Below are positions 44,873 to 53,367 of a stretch of 64,000 nucleotides of DNA, in pieces (the stretch's first letter is position 1; each line of letters opens with the position of its first letter). Position numbers and translations under genes: made by a program. Origin of the DNA: Citricoccus zhacaiensis. GTDB taxonomy: Bacteria; Actinomycetota; Actinomycetes; Actinomycetales; Micrococcaceae. The stretch covers positions 124,001 through 188,000 of the forward strand of contig NZ_BMLQ01000004.1 of the NCBI RefSeq assembly GCF_014645315.1, written 5' to 3'. The notes beneath the pieces were generated by a model. The model worked only from the letters and a program-made list of their open reading frames with translations. It had not been told where the DNA came from and ran no database searches.

Positions 44873-46392
44873 ACTCGAATCCGGGGGTCGAGGACGGCGT
44901 ACAGGATGTCAGCCAACAGGTTGAAGAGGACGGCGGCCGTTCCCGTGACCAGGAAGAAGGCCATGACGGGAGCGGGGTCCACCTGTTCCAAGCCGGTGCG
45001 GAACAGCTCGCCCATGCCCTTCCACCCGAAGACCTGCTCGGTGATGACCGCACCGCCGATCAGGCCGGCGAAGTCGAAGGCCATGATCGTCGTGATTGGG
45101 ATCAGCGAGTTGCGGAAGGCGTGCTTGAGGATCACCTGCCGCTCGTTCAGGCCCTTGGCCCGTGCCGTCCGGATGTAGTCCTGCTGGCTGACCTCGAGCA
45201 TGGAGGCCCGCGTGTAACGCGAGTAGCTGGCCAGGGAGATCAGGGCGAGCAGGATGGTCGGCAGCAACAGCTGGGTGCCCTTGTCCAGGAAGTCCTCCCA
45301 GAACGTGCCGGTGAAGTTCGGGGTCTCCGAGCCGATGGTGGCGATCGGGCGCCCCACGATCTCCAGGTAGGACGGCCACGAGCGGAAGAGGTGCTCGACG
45401 ATGATCAGTCCGCCCATCACCACGGCGGTGAACACTGAGACCAGGGTCGCCGCACCCTTGGAGTAACCGCCCATCAGGCGGCCGATGGCGATGGCCACAC
45501 CGATGGCCACCACGGCGAGGATGAGGATGATCAACCAGTTCGGATCCCACAGCAGGCCATAGGTGGCGTAGTAGGCGACCAGGCCGAGCACGGCGGTGAT
45601 CAGGCCGGCATACAGCACGCGGCGGTTCTTCAGGCCGGCCCCCAGGACGGTGGCGCCGACGGCCGCAGCCACACCGACCAACGTGATCACGACGGGCCCG
45701 AGCTGCGGATAGCGGGCGAAATTCAGCCAGTCCATGTAGGGAAGGGCGGCACAGGTGAACACGAAGGCGCCGAGGAAGGTGAACAGCCGGCGTCGGGCAT
45801 TGCCGGCCAGGACGGCCTGCAGGGCGAGGCCGAGGACCAGGCCGACGACGATGATCGTGGGCCAGGAAAATCCTGGGTCCGGGCTGGCGAGCCAGTCATT
45901 GAAGCCGATGGCCAGGTACTCCTTCAGGAGCACGGCAGCCCAGAAGACCGGCAGCGAGAAGAACATGAAGGTCAGGAAGGTCACCACATAGTCGATGCCG
46001 GAGTACTGGCGGATGGCCGTCAGGATGCCGATGAGGACGCCGAAGACCATGGCGATCACGGTGGCCAGCACCACGAGCCGCAGGGTCGAGGCCGCCGCCA
46101 GTCCCAGCAGGTCGATGACCTGCTGGCCAGAGCGGTTGGTGCCGAGATCACACTGGCCGATGACGCATTTGCCGACGCCGGTCAGCCAGTCCCAGTACCG
46201 CGCGTACCACGGCTGGTCCAGCCCCATGAAGTCGATACGCTGTTCGATCAGGTACTCGCGGTTGTCCGCATTGGATTCCCGGAGGTCCTTGAGCGGGTCA
46301 CCGGAGTTGATGGTGAGGACGTACAACAACAGCGAGGCACCGAGGAGTACCAGGAATGAGCTGCCGAAGCGGCGGAGGATAAATTTCAGCAC
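44869..46392 (-). CDS. Oligopeptide ABC transporter permease, DppB/OppB type
   Basis: About 507 residues, longer than usual (about 310-340) because of extra membrane helices inserted between the first conserved helices and the EAA loop (roughly residues 170-320, including ILILAVVAIGVAIAIG). The start LKFILRRFGSSFLVLLGASLLLY is typical of OppB. The EAA loop RTARAKGLNERQVILKHAFRNS lies near 395-416. GTG at 46392 was chosen since upstream sequence does not look coding; GGAAGG lies 12 bases before it. Confidence 0.88.
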   Translation of the reverse strand: MLKFILRRFGSSFLVLLGASLLLYVLTINSGDPLKDLRESNADNREYLIEQRIDFMGLDQPWYARYWDWLTGVGKCVIGQCDLGTNRSGQQVIDLLGLAAASTLRLVVLATVIAMVFGVLIGILTAIRQYSGIDYVVTFLTFMFFSLPVFWAAVLLKEYLAIGFNDWLASPDPGFSWPTIIVVGLVLGLALQAVLAGNARRRLFTFLGAFVFTCAALPYMDWLNFARYPQLGPVVITLVGVAAAVGATVLGAGLKNRRVLYAGLITAVLGLVAYYATYGLLWDPNWLIILILAVVAIGVAIAIGRLMGGYSKGAATLVSVFTAVVMGGLIIVEHLFRSWPSYLEIVGRPIATIGSETPNFTGTFWEDFLDKGTQLLLPTILLALISLASYSRYTRASMLEVSQQDYIRTARAKGLNERQVILKHAFRNSLIPITTIMAFDFAGLIGGAVITEQVFGWKGMGELFRTGLEQVDPAPVMAFFLVTGTAAVLFNLLADILYAVLDPRIRV

Positions 46393-46426
46393 AACGGGGC
46401 GTTGCCTTCCATGCAGGGAGGGGGAA

Positions 46427-46464
46427 CAGTTGGGGCCCGGCCGGAGATGGTCGGGCCCCAACTG
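46427..46464 (-). terminator. Hairpin between the peptide-binding-protein and permease genes
   Basis: A perfect 13-bp stem (46427-46439 with 46452-46464) and 12-base loop, no T tract. It lies in the 120-base gap after the binding-protein gene, the same position as the gluB hairpin, and likely sets the ratio of binding protein to permease. Confidence 0.7.
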
Positions 46465-46512
46465 CGGAGGCGTTCGAAGGAGATCAGAGAGACCTGATCA
46501 GCTCACACGCAC

Positions 46513-48360
46513 TCACTCGACACGAGCCCACTGCTCTGCGTTCCACACGGCTCCGGACTGGGTGGCCGTGTTACGGACATTGGCGATGTCCGCGGAGTGA
46601 GCCACGATGCCCGGGTGGGCATACAGCGGAATGCCGTGCAGGCTCTCCCACAGCTCACGCTCGATGATCTTCACCTGCTCGGCGTGGACCTCGGGATCCA
46701 CTGAACTGGCGAGGGTGTCCCAGGCGGCATCGACCGTCTCATTGGAGTACTCGCTGTAGTTCTGGTTGCCGATGCCAGCGGTGTGATAGATGTTGCGGCC
46801 CGAGGCGATCTGGCCGGAACCGGCCCATGCGAACAAGGCCACCTCCCAGTCACCCTGCGGCTGGACCACGCCGAAGAAGTCGGCATGGCCGGCGTCGATG
46901 ACGTTGAAGCCCGCTTCGTCACAGGACGACTTGATCATGGCGACCGTCTCGGCACGGCGGGGGTTCGGTGCGCTGTAGCCGATGCGGACGTCCAGATTGG
47001 TCTTTCCGGACTCCTCGACGAGCTGGGTTGCACGCTCCATGTCGACCTCGTCGTACTGGCCGTCATAGGCGGCGTCCACGACCTCCTGGTAGCTCTCCTG
47101 GAACGGGAAGACCTCGCGGGCGTTCATGACGACGGCTTCCGGGTCCAGCGGCTTGATCAGGTTGTCCACGATGTTCTGCCGCGGCACACACAGGGCGAAG
47201 GCCTCGCGCAGCTCGGGGCTGTCGGAGAAGATCGACTCCTCCATGAAGTTGAAGTCCAGGTGCTCCCAGGTGAGCGAGGCGTCCTGCTGGATGACGATCT
47301 GGTCGCCCAGGCCCTCCAGCTGCTCGAGGGTGTCCACGGTGGCCTGCGGCTCGATGACGTTGAGGTCACCGTTCTGCAGGGCCTGGACGTGCGTGTCAGC
47401 CGCGGCAAAGCGGATGACCAGTTCCTGGGTGGCCGGCGGGGTACCCCACCACTGGTCGTTGGCCTCCAGGGTGATGGACTGACCGGGCTCCCAGCTCTTG
47501 AACTTGTAGGGGCCGTTGGAGGGGGCGATCTCCTCGGAGGGCAGCTCGCCCGGCGAGGTGTTCCAGCCGGTGTTCCAGAACTCGGCGGCCGGAGCCAGAG
47601 CCTCGGCATCCTCGTTCTTCACGGCCTCGATCATGGCCTCCATGCCCATGCCGGACTGCTCGGCGACCACGTGGGCCGGCTGCGCGGTGTCCAGGAGGAT
47701 CGGCCAGTCGGCATAGGGCTCTTCGAAGGTGATGGTGAATTCCTTGCCGTCCACGTCACCTTCCGGTGCATCCGGAACCCGCAGGCCGAACTCGTGTGCG
47801 ATGGAATTGAACAGCGGCGTGGCTTCCTCGCCCTCACCCGAGGTGATCCGCGGGTTCTCCACGCCCCACTTGAGGATGTAGTCGGCGGCGGTGACGGGTG
47901 TGCCGTCAGACCACACGGCCTCCTCGTTGATCGTGTACTTGACCTGGAGCGGGTCGTCCGAGATCTTCTCGTAGGTGCCGTACTCCTCGTTCTGGTAGAT
48001 CTCCCCGTCGGTACCGAAGTAGGCGAAGGTCGAGATCATGCGCTCGGTGATGGCCGAGTTGTAGGTGGAGTACGTCTCCGGAGTCATGGAGTTGTAGGAG
48101 ATGAACTCGTCCTCGCCCACGGAGTAGGAGATGGAGCCCTCTTGGGTCTCGATCTCACCGAGGTCGGCCTTGCCCGTGTCTGTGGGTTCAACCGTGAGCT
48201 TGTTGCCGGCTTCGCCGGTCATCACCTCACCGTTGCCGCCCTCGGGTGCGGCGGTGCCGGATTCTTCGTTCTCGGCCGGGCCACCCGGCGCGCAGGCGGA
48301 CAGGACGAGCGCCGAGCTGGCCAGAAGGGCAGCAGCGGCAGAAAGCTTTGTGTATTTCAT
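46513..48360 (-). CDS. Oligopeptide ABC transporter substrate-binding lipoprotein
   Basis: 615 residues, SBP family 5. The N-terminus MKYTKLSAAAALLASSALVL is a lipoprotein signal ending in lipobox LSAC with Cys23. An acidic linker is followed by the two-lobed peptide-binding domain, with WSDGTPVTAADYILKW near 160-175 and FTITFEEPYADWPILL near 215. The best ATG (48360) has GGAG eight bases upstream; an in-frame ATG six codons earlier lacks one. First gene of the importer operon. Confidence 0.93.
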   Translation of the reverse strand: MKYTKLSAAAALLASSALVLSACAPGGPAENEESGTAAPEGGNGEVMTGEAGNKLTVEPTDTGKADLGEIETQEGSISYSVGEDEFISYNSMTPETYSTYNSAITERMISTFAYFGTDGEIYQNEEYGTYEKISDDPLQVKYTINEEAVWSDGTPVTAADYILKWGVENPRITSGEGEEATPLFNSIAHEFGLRVPDAPEGDVDGKEFTITFEEPYADWPILLDTAQPAHVVAEQSGMGMEAMIEAVKNEDAEALAPAAEFWNTGWNTSPGELPSEEIAPSNGPYKFKSWEPGQSITLEANDQWWGTPPATQELVIRFAAADTHVQALQNGDLNVIEPQATVDTLEQLEGLGDQIVIQQDASLTWEHLDFNFMEESIFSDSPELREAFALCVPRQNIVDNLIKPLDPEAVVMNAREVFPFQESYQEVVDAAYDGQYDEVDMERATQLVEESGKTNLDVRIGYSAPNPRRAETVAMIKSSCDEAGFNVIDAGHADFFGVVQPQGDWEVALFAWAGSGQIASGRNIYHTAGIGNQNYSEYSNETVDAAWDTLASSVDPEVHAEQVKIIERELWESLHGIPLYAHPGIVAHSADIANVRNTATQSGAVWNAEQWARVE

Positions 48361-48738
48361 CAAAGCGTCTCCATTCAAACAGGTGCGAGACGTGGAGTGC
48401 TCCCGATCCGACCCGGATGGGGTGGGAGGGCCGGTCCGATTCCGGCGCCGAACCAGTTTTCCGCTTCAGCACCGGAGGGTGAGCAACACCACAAGGTGTG
48501 CAAGAGAATAGCCTCGCAACATGCGAAAGCAACATTGAATAGTACGATCCTGGCTCAATCGTTACCATCCCGTAACTTAGTCAACAGCCGCGTACTCCCG
48601 CGTGTTTCCGGGGCGTTACAGCAGGTGACTATCAATGTAGACAATGTCCCCGAAATGGGTGTTTCACATCACGGCCCGCTGATTCCCGCCGAAAGTGGCC
48701 GTTGCCGCAGGTCGTCCAGCCAGGCCTGCGGCTCCGGC
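48361..48738 (-). promoter_or_regulatory. Intergenic control region of the oligopeptide importer
   Basis: 378 bases without a gene and, in 48490-48680, noticeably AT-rich for this chromosome. On the minus strand a promoter TTGCTT-N16-TATTCT lies at 48527-48532 and 48505-48510; TACTAT at 48539-48544 is an alternative. A 5' leader of about 140 bases with a small ACACC/GGTGT hairpin follows. The far end holds the 3' end of the HTTM operon with only a weak GCCGCAGG/CCTGCGGC hairpin (about 48702-48731). Confidence 0.5.
48561..48576. promoter_or_regulatory. GTTAC-N6-GTAAC box, GlnR-like
   Basis: A perfect palindrome GTTAC-CATCCC-GTAAC, which has the AC-n9-AC core described for GlnR sites in actinobacteria. 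It lies about 28 bases upstream of the best -35 hexamer, where an activator would bind. Nitrogen control of a peptide importer is plausible but untested. Confidence 0.45.
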
Positions 48739-49659
48739 TCAGCGAGGAAGTTGCGGGCCCATCGGGAAGTAGGGCAGGTAGGACACGCCGGAGATGTTGT
48801 ATTTGAACTTGATCCCCATGATGATGCGGATGCCCACGTGCATTCCCCACGCCCCGGCTGCGAACACCTGGCCCAGCCGGCGGTTGATGAGGGAGAGGGG
48901 CGCCCCGAGTTCCACGGCCAGGGACACGACCGCCATCACGGTGAACAGCTCCTTCTGCCGGTACAGCGCGGCCCCGGCCTCCGGCTTGGTGGAGCCGAAG
49001 AGGTCCTTGCGCATCCCGTCCACGGCGATCTGGCCGCGCAACACGTCTCCCCCGGCCCACTTCAGTCCGAGCGGTCCACGGACCTTCGCCATGCCGGAGA
49101 TGAAGTACACGGCCACGGTGGCCACGTTCATGGCCGTCGGCACAGCCCCATAGGCACGGTCGAAGCGCTGGGGGAAGAGGGTACCCTCCCGCAGCAGTGA
49201 GTCGATGCTGAGGGCGTCCGCAGACCGCGTGGCGCCCAGGACCATCTGGTGCATCGTGAGCATGTTGTCGCTGTGCAGCAGCATGGTCCAGGAGTTGCGA
49301 TAACTGATGGTCCACAGCTGCAGGGCCGCATTGAGCGGTCCGGTGATCCTGTGGCCGATGCCGAGGGTGGCGGCGATGTTCACGGCCTGGGCCGCGTCGA
49401 AGATCCCGTCGGCCACCCGCGGTGGCAGGGGCTTCCTGAGGATCTTGACCACCCCCACCGGGGTGAACTGCGAGGCGTCCTGGGCGTGGAGCGTGCGGAA
49501 CATGGTCCGCCGCCTGATGTTGTGGGCGGCCGAGAAGATGCCGGTGGCCACCCGCAGCACCGCGGGGCGGATCGGCTGGGCCGCGGGCCGCAACAGGTCG
49601 ACGGCCTTCTGGAACGCCGGTGATGCGAAGGACGGGAAGGGGTGCTCGGTGCCGGTCAC
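48739..49659 (-). CDS. HTTM-like membrane protein
   Basis: 306 residues. At least five hydrophobic stretches occur, for example near 155-175 (LFPQRFDRAYGAVPTAMN preceding a helix), 175-195, 235-255 and 265-290. The pattern and the LWTISYRNSWTMLLHSDN and MLTMHQMVLGAT segments resemble HTTM proteins, the bacterial relatives of vitamin K-dependent gamma-carboxylase. No carboxylase activity is shown for bacterial forms. The start ATG overlaps the stop of the upstream partner gene (ATGA), so both proteins are probably made together. Confidence 0.65.
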   Translation of the reverse strand: MTGTEHPFPSFASPAFQKAVDLLRPAAQPIRPAVLRVATGIFSAAHNIRRRTMFRTLHAQDASQFTPVGVVKILRKPLPPRVADGIFDAAQAVNIAATLGIGHRITGPLNAALQLWTISYRNSWTMLLHSDNMLTMHQMVLGATRSADALSIDSLLREGTLFPQRFDRAYGAVPTAMNVATVAVYFISGMAKVRGPLGLKWAGGDVLRGQIAVDGMRKDLFGSTKPEAGAALYRQKELFTVMAVVSLAVELGAPLSLINRRLGQVFAAGAWGMHVGIRIIMGIKFKYNISGVSYLPYFPMGPQLPR

Positions 49660-50453
49660 TGGGATGCCTCCTGCTCGGTTGCGGGCTGTGCGATCGGGGA
49701 TGTGTTCCGGGGTGCGGACTGGGAAGCGGCCACGGACGCGTTCTGGATAGTGTTCTCGGTGACATAGTCGCCCGCGGTGTTGCCGGTGCCGAGCGGCCGC
49801 GGCGGGATGTTGCCCAACTCGGAGCGGGCCATGGGTCCGGTGGGCGGCCCCTGCGCATCCTGCGCGTCGTCATGACGAGTCTCGGACACGGCCGTCGCGG
49901 TCCCGCCGACGTCGGCCCGCGCATGGACGGTCTCCATCTGCGGTGTGGTGTTGCCGGCAAAGTAGGTGTCGAAGAAATACCGCGACCGCACGATCTCCAC
50001 GCGGACGATGCCGGCCTCCTTGCGCCGCCGCAGGGCCGCAGGGCTCTTGCCCTGGCCTGCGGATCGGCGTTGCTGTTCGGCCAGGGCGTCGGCGTAGCGC
50101 TGGGCGACTTCCACGGCGCGGCCTTGGCGGACCATGCGGGTGATCTGTTTGCGGACCTGGTTCAGCCCGCCGGCACCGAAGTGGCTGTAGTGCGGAACGA
50201 TCCGCTCGCCGCCGGCGGTGAAGCCGGCCACATGCGGGATCCGGGTCCGGTCCTTGCGGTCGTCGGAGAACATCGGATAGGTGGACAGCGGGAAGGAGTC
50301 CTGCTCGTTCTTGTCCTTGCCGTTGAAGTAGTGGCGGACGGGAGAGAGCAGCACGGCCGCGAAGGCGACGCCGGCCGCCAGCGCCCAGAGGTCGCGCTCC
50401 GTCGCGCGAGGCGAGGGAGCGATGGCCAGGTGGTACGAGAGGTCGATGGTCAC
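49656..50453 (-). CDS. Membrane-anchored partner protein with SxYPMF motif
   Basis: 265 residues. One hydrophobic segment near 22-42 (ALAAGVAFAAVLLSPVRHYF) anchors the protein; the FPLSTYPMFSDDR motif near 55-67 is shared by proteins encoded beside HTTM genes. A basic helical middle (about 110-150) and an acidic/Pro-rich C-terminal 80 residues follow. No enzyme motif is visible. GTG at 50453 has GGAAGGA seven bases upstream and is preferred to the longer frame, which runs into tandem repeats. Coupled to the HTTM gene. Confidence 0.7.
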   Translation of the reverse strand: MTIDLSYHLAIAPSPRATERDLWALAAGVAFAAVLLSPVRHYFNGKDKNEQDSFPLSTYPMFSDDRKDRTRIPHVAGFTAGGERIVPHYSHFGAGGLNQVRKQITRMVRQGRAVEVAQRYADALAEQQRRSAGQGKSPAALRRRKEAGIVRVEIVRSRYFFDTYFAGNTTPQMETVHARADVGGTATAVSETRHDDAQDAQGPPTGPMARSELGNIPPRPLGTGNTAGDYVTENTIQNASVAASQSAPRNTSPIAQPATEQEASQ

Positions 50454-50485
50454 GATCGATCCTTCCGGTGTGGGTGCGAGTGGAA

Positions 50486-50533
50486 ACGGATACGGGTGGG
50501 TACGGATACGGGTGGGTACGGATACGGGTGGGT
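50486..50533. repeat. 16-bp tandem repeat upstream of the HTTM pair
   Basis: Three perfect copies of ACGGATACGGGTGGGT plus a partial fourth, 33-80 bases upstream of the partner gene start on the minus strand. The surrounding 146 bases after the FAD oxidoreductase stop hold no gene. Confidence 0.9.
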
Positions 50534-50599
50534 ACGGCTGAGCCGGTGTGGGTGTGGCGAGCAACGGGTCTCGGGCGGCACGGCGCGGCCCGGACCGCG

Positions 50600-52093
50600 T
50601 CAGCGGTGTGCGGCGGCGTCGGCCATGGCGGCCCGGGCAGCGTGCAGTCCGGCCATGCCGTGGACTCCTCCACCGGGTGGCGTGGAGGAGGAGGCCAGGT
50701 ACAGGCCGGGCGTGGAGGTGCGGTGTGGGCTGAGGACCGGGGCGGGGCGCAGGATCTGCTGCAGCCCGCCCATGGACCCTCCGGCCACGTCTCCGCCGAT
50801 GAGGTTGGGGTTCCAGGACTCGAGGGCCGACGGCGGAGTGGCCACCTGGTGGACGATGCGATCCCGGAAACCGGGGGCGAACCGCTCGATCTGCGCCTCG
50901 ATCAGGTCATCGACCGGGGCGTCGTAGCCGCCGGGCACGTGGGCATAGGTCCACAGCACGGTCTTGCCGGCGGCCTCACCGGTGGCCCGGGACGGATCCG
51001 CGCCCTGCTGCTGGCAGACCATGACGAAGGGCTTCTCCGGGATCCGTCCGGCCTTGGCCTCGCGCTCGGCGTGCTCCATCTCGGCGAGCGACCCGCCCAC
51101 GTGGACGGTGCCGGCACCACCGACCCGCGGGTCCGTCCACGGGACCGGTCCGTCGAGCAGATAGTCGATCTTGGACACCCCGGTGCCGTATCTCCACCGC
51201 TTGAGATGGCCGGCGTACCGATCGGTGAGGTCGGCGCCCTTGAGCTGCAGCAGCTGCCGAGGTGTGAGGTCGAGCAGGACCGCATCGGCACCAGCGAACT
51301 CACCGAGGTCGGTGACCTCGTGGTTCAGGTGGATGCGGCCCCCGTGGGTGTGCAGGACGGAAACCAGCGCGTCCACGATTCCCTGGGAGCCGCCCCGGGC
51401 GACGGGCCAGCCGCGGGTCATGCCGAGGGCCCCGAAGATCAGGCCGAAGGCCGAGGTCAACAGGTGTGAGGGCGGCAGGATGGCATGGATGGAGGATCCC
51501 GCGAACAGGGCCCGGGCCGGCTCGTCCCGGAAGATCGTGCGGCCGAGGGCTCCGGACGGCCAGAGCGCACGCGCTCCGAACCGAACCATGCTGAGCAGGT
51601 GCGGAGGCAGGCGGACCAGGGAGGGCCCGAGGATGTTCTCCAGGTGGGCGTCGATGTTGCCGACCAGGGGCGCGTGCAGTCGCTGCCAGGCCGCTCCGTC
51701 ACGGCCCAGCCCGCTGACCGTCGCGTCCATCGAGTCCTGAAGGAGAGCTGCGGGCTGTCCGTCGAGCGGGTGCGCCATCGGGTATTCGGGGTGGAGCCAT
51801 TCCAGGCCGTGGTCGGTCAGCCCCAGGTCGCGGAAGACGGGACTGGCCACGCCGAAAGAGTGCCCGGCGGCCCCCAGGTCCACGATCGTTCCCGGGCCCA
51901 AGAGGTCTGTCGAGGCGGAGGCGCCGCCGTAGGCTGAGTGGCGCTCATAGACGTCCACCGCCCAGCCGGCCCGGGCCAGCACGGCGGCCGCGGTGAGCCC
52001 GTTGGGCCCGGAGCCGACGACGACGGCTCGCCGGCCGCCGCTGGTACGCGCCGCCTGCGCACCTGCACTGTTCTGCGGTGTGTGCTGAGCCAT
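50600..52093 (-). CDS. FAD-dependent oxidoreductase, phytoene-desaturase-like
   Basis: 497 residues. The N-terminal dinucleotide motif VVVGSGPNGLTAAAVLARAG (about 24-43) is followed by YERHSAYGGASAS. The C-terminus SSTPPGGGVHGMAGLHAA is the second FAD contact of the phytoene dehydrogenase/PYROXD2-like family. A carotenoid role is not supported: no crtB or crtE is near. It lies upstream of the HTTM pair in the same direction. The ATG has GGAAG about 9 bases upstream. Confidence 0.88.
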   Translation of the reverse strand: MAQHTPQNSAGAQAARTSGGRRAVVVGSGPNGLTAAAVLARAGWAVDVYERHSAYGGASASTDLLGPGTIVDLGAAGHSFGVASPVFRDLGLTDHGLEWLHPEYPMAHPLDGQPAALLQDSMDATVSGLGRDGAAWQRLHAPLVGNIDAHLENILGPSLVRLPPHLLSMVRFGARALWPSGALGRTIFRDEPARALFAGSSIHAILPPSHLLTSAFGLIFGALGMTRGWPVARGGSQGIVDALVSVLHTHGGRIHLNHEVTDLGEFAGADAVLLDLTPRQLLQLKGADLTDRYAGHLKRWRYGTGVSKIDYLLDGPVPWTDPRVGGAGTVHVGGSLAEMEHAEREAKAGRIPEKPFVMVCQQQGADPSRATGEAAGKTVLWTYAHVPGGYDAPVDDLIEAQIERFAPGFRDRIVHQVATPPSALESWNPNLIGGDVAGGSMGGLQQILRPAPVLSPHRTSTPGLYLASSSTPPGGGVHGMAGLHAARAAMADAAAHR

Positions 52094-52190
52094 GGAGTCT
52101 GCTTCCGTCCTTTGAAGATCCTGTGAATATCCTGCAGGGCCGGAATGAGACGTGGATGAGCCGTGGATGAGATATCGATGAATGCCGCGC

Positions 52191-52622
52191 TCAATCGTCA
52201 GTTGCCGCCCAGCCTGTCCTCTCTGCTGGCTCTCCTGCCTCCGCTGACTCGGCTGACTCTTGCGGACCCGTGCCGGCGTCGGCCAGGTCCTGCGGACGGG
52301 TGGCCGGGTCCAGGGGCGCCCCGGACTGGTAGACGGCACGCGCCAGGGTGTTCGAGGCCAGGGAGGACACGATCACCAGGGCGCAGATCGTCACAGCCGC
52401 CATCAGCAGCGTCCACCACTCGAAACGGTCCCGGCCGGTCAGGTGGACGAAGATCCCGATGACCACCAGGGGCAGTCCCATCCCGGTGGCCGGGGAGAAG
52501 ACGTTCATCATCTGCAGCGCGTCGTTCGCCCGGAGCATGGACACGGCGGAGAGCAGCACCAACAGGGCCCCGCCGAGGATGAGCACGGAGGCGATCAACT
52601 CATAGACTTCGAATCCAGCCAT
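52191..52622 (-). CDS. mnhG: Na+/H+ antiporter subunit G
   Basis: 143 residues with three membrane helices: VYELIASVLILGGALLVLLSAVSML, then TGMGLPLVVIGIFVHL, then TLLMAAVTICALVIVSSLAS. This is the small MnhG/MrpG subunit. A 45-residue Ala/Asp-rich tail follows the last helix. The start codon shares a base with the mnhF stop (TGATG). Last gene of the Mnh operon. Confidence 0.92.
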   Translation of the reverse strand: MAGFEVYELIASVLILGGALLVLLSAVSMLRANDALQMMNVFSPATGMGLPLVVIGIFVHLTGRDRFEWWTLLMAAVTICALVIVSSLASNTLARAVYQSGAPLDPATRPQDLADAGTGPQESAESAEAGEPAERTGWAATDD

Positions 52623-52900
52623 CAGCGTTCCCCCCTCGTCAGGATGCGGGCCAGTGCCACGGTCGCCAGGATGCCCAGGAAGGCTGCCAGCATGGCGGCG
52701 TCCTGGATGATGGCCGAGCCGGTCTGGATGCCGATGATCATCAGGATGCCGATGGCCGCGAAGTAGACGAGGTCACCGACCACCGCCCGTTCGGCGGCCG
52801 AGGTGGCGGAATAGATCCGAAACAGTCCCAGCACCACCGCGGCGGCGAGGACGCCCATGGCCAGGACCAGCAGGAGGTCAGGGACGGAGTCGATGCTCAT
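52622..52900 (-). CDS. mnhF: Na+/H+ antiporter subunit F
   Basis: 92 residues with three membrane helices and the family segment SAAERAVVGDLVYFAAIGIL (about 34-53). The ATG overlaps the mnhE stop (ATGA). MnhF is part of the small-subunit module needed for assembly of the antiporter. Confidence 0.93.
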   Translation of the reverse strand: MSIDSVPDLLLVLAMGVLAAAVVLGLFRIYSATSAAERAVVGDLVYFAAIGILMIIGIQTGSAIIQDAAMLAAFLGILATVALARILTRGER

Positions 52901-53367
52901 GGGCGCCGCCCCCTTTGTGCTCCGGGCCCTGCTCCGGGCCCTACTCTGTGCCCTGCTCCGGGCCCTGCTCCGGGCCCTGATCCGGAGCCCCCTCCGGATC
53001 GGCCTTCCCAACCGCTGCCCCGAGTCATCCTCAGCAACCGGTCCTCCATCTCCTGCAGCCCATCACGCACGGAATCCCGGTCCGAGTCGAACACGGAGTG
53101 CACGAAAACCGTGGCCGGTTCGGTGTCCGTGCCGTGCGCCGTGCCGACCACCAGGGTGCCCGGGGTGATGGTGATGGACGAGGCCATCCACGTCACCTCG
53201 AGGTCCGTGGCGCAGCGCAGGGGGAATCCGACGATCGATGGTTCGGCGAACGTTCCGGGCGTGAGGGCCCGCCGCGCGACCTGCAGCGAACCTGAGATGA
53301 CCTGCCCGATCAGCCAGACCAGATAGCGCACCATGTTCCAGATGCTGAAGCGCCAACGGTCACTCAT
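52897..53367 (-). CDS. mnhE: Na+/H+ antiporter subunit E
   Basis: 156 residues. The N-terminus WNMVRYLVWLIGQVISGSLQVARRAL and the middle SSITITPGTLVVGT (about 75-88) are conserved in MnhE. The last 30 residues are Gly/Pro/Ala repeats encoded by a 12-bp tandem repeat and probably disordered. The start overlaps the mnhD stop. Confidence 0.92.
   Translation of the reverse strand: MSDRWRFSIWNMVRYLVWLIGQVISGSLQVARRALTPGTFAEPSIVGFPLRCATDLEVTWMASSITITPGTLVVGTAHGTDTEPATVFVHSVFDSDRDSVRDGLQEMEDRLLRMTRGSGWEGRSGGGSGSGPGAGPGAGHRVGPGAGPGAQRGRRP
52919..52978. repeat. 12-bp tandem repeat coding the MnhE tail
   Basis: Five units of GCTCCGGGCCCT, the third diverged. On the minus strand they encode Gly-Pro-Gly-Ala-type repeats at the C-terminus of MnhE; in-frame length changes are expected. 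Confidence 0.9.

Noticed and set aside
46783-49200. An 805-codon open frame on the plus strand
   Set aside because: Antisense to the peptide-binding protein and HTTM genes and runs through a promoter-like intergenic region; no recognisable domain.
50600-52093. Carotenoid desaturase (crtI)
   Set aside because: The fold matches, but no other carotenoid gene is near and the sequence fits the broader FAD oxidoreductase group equally well.
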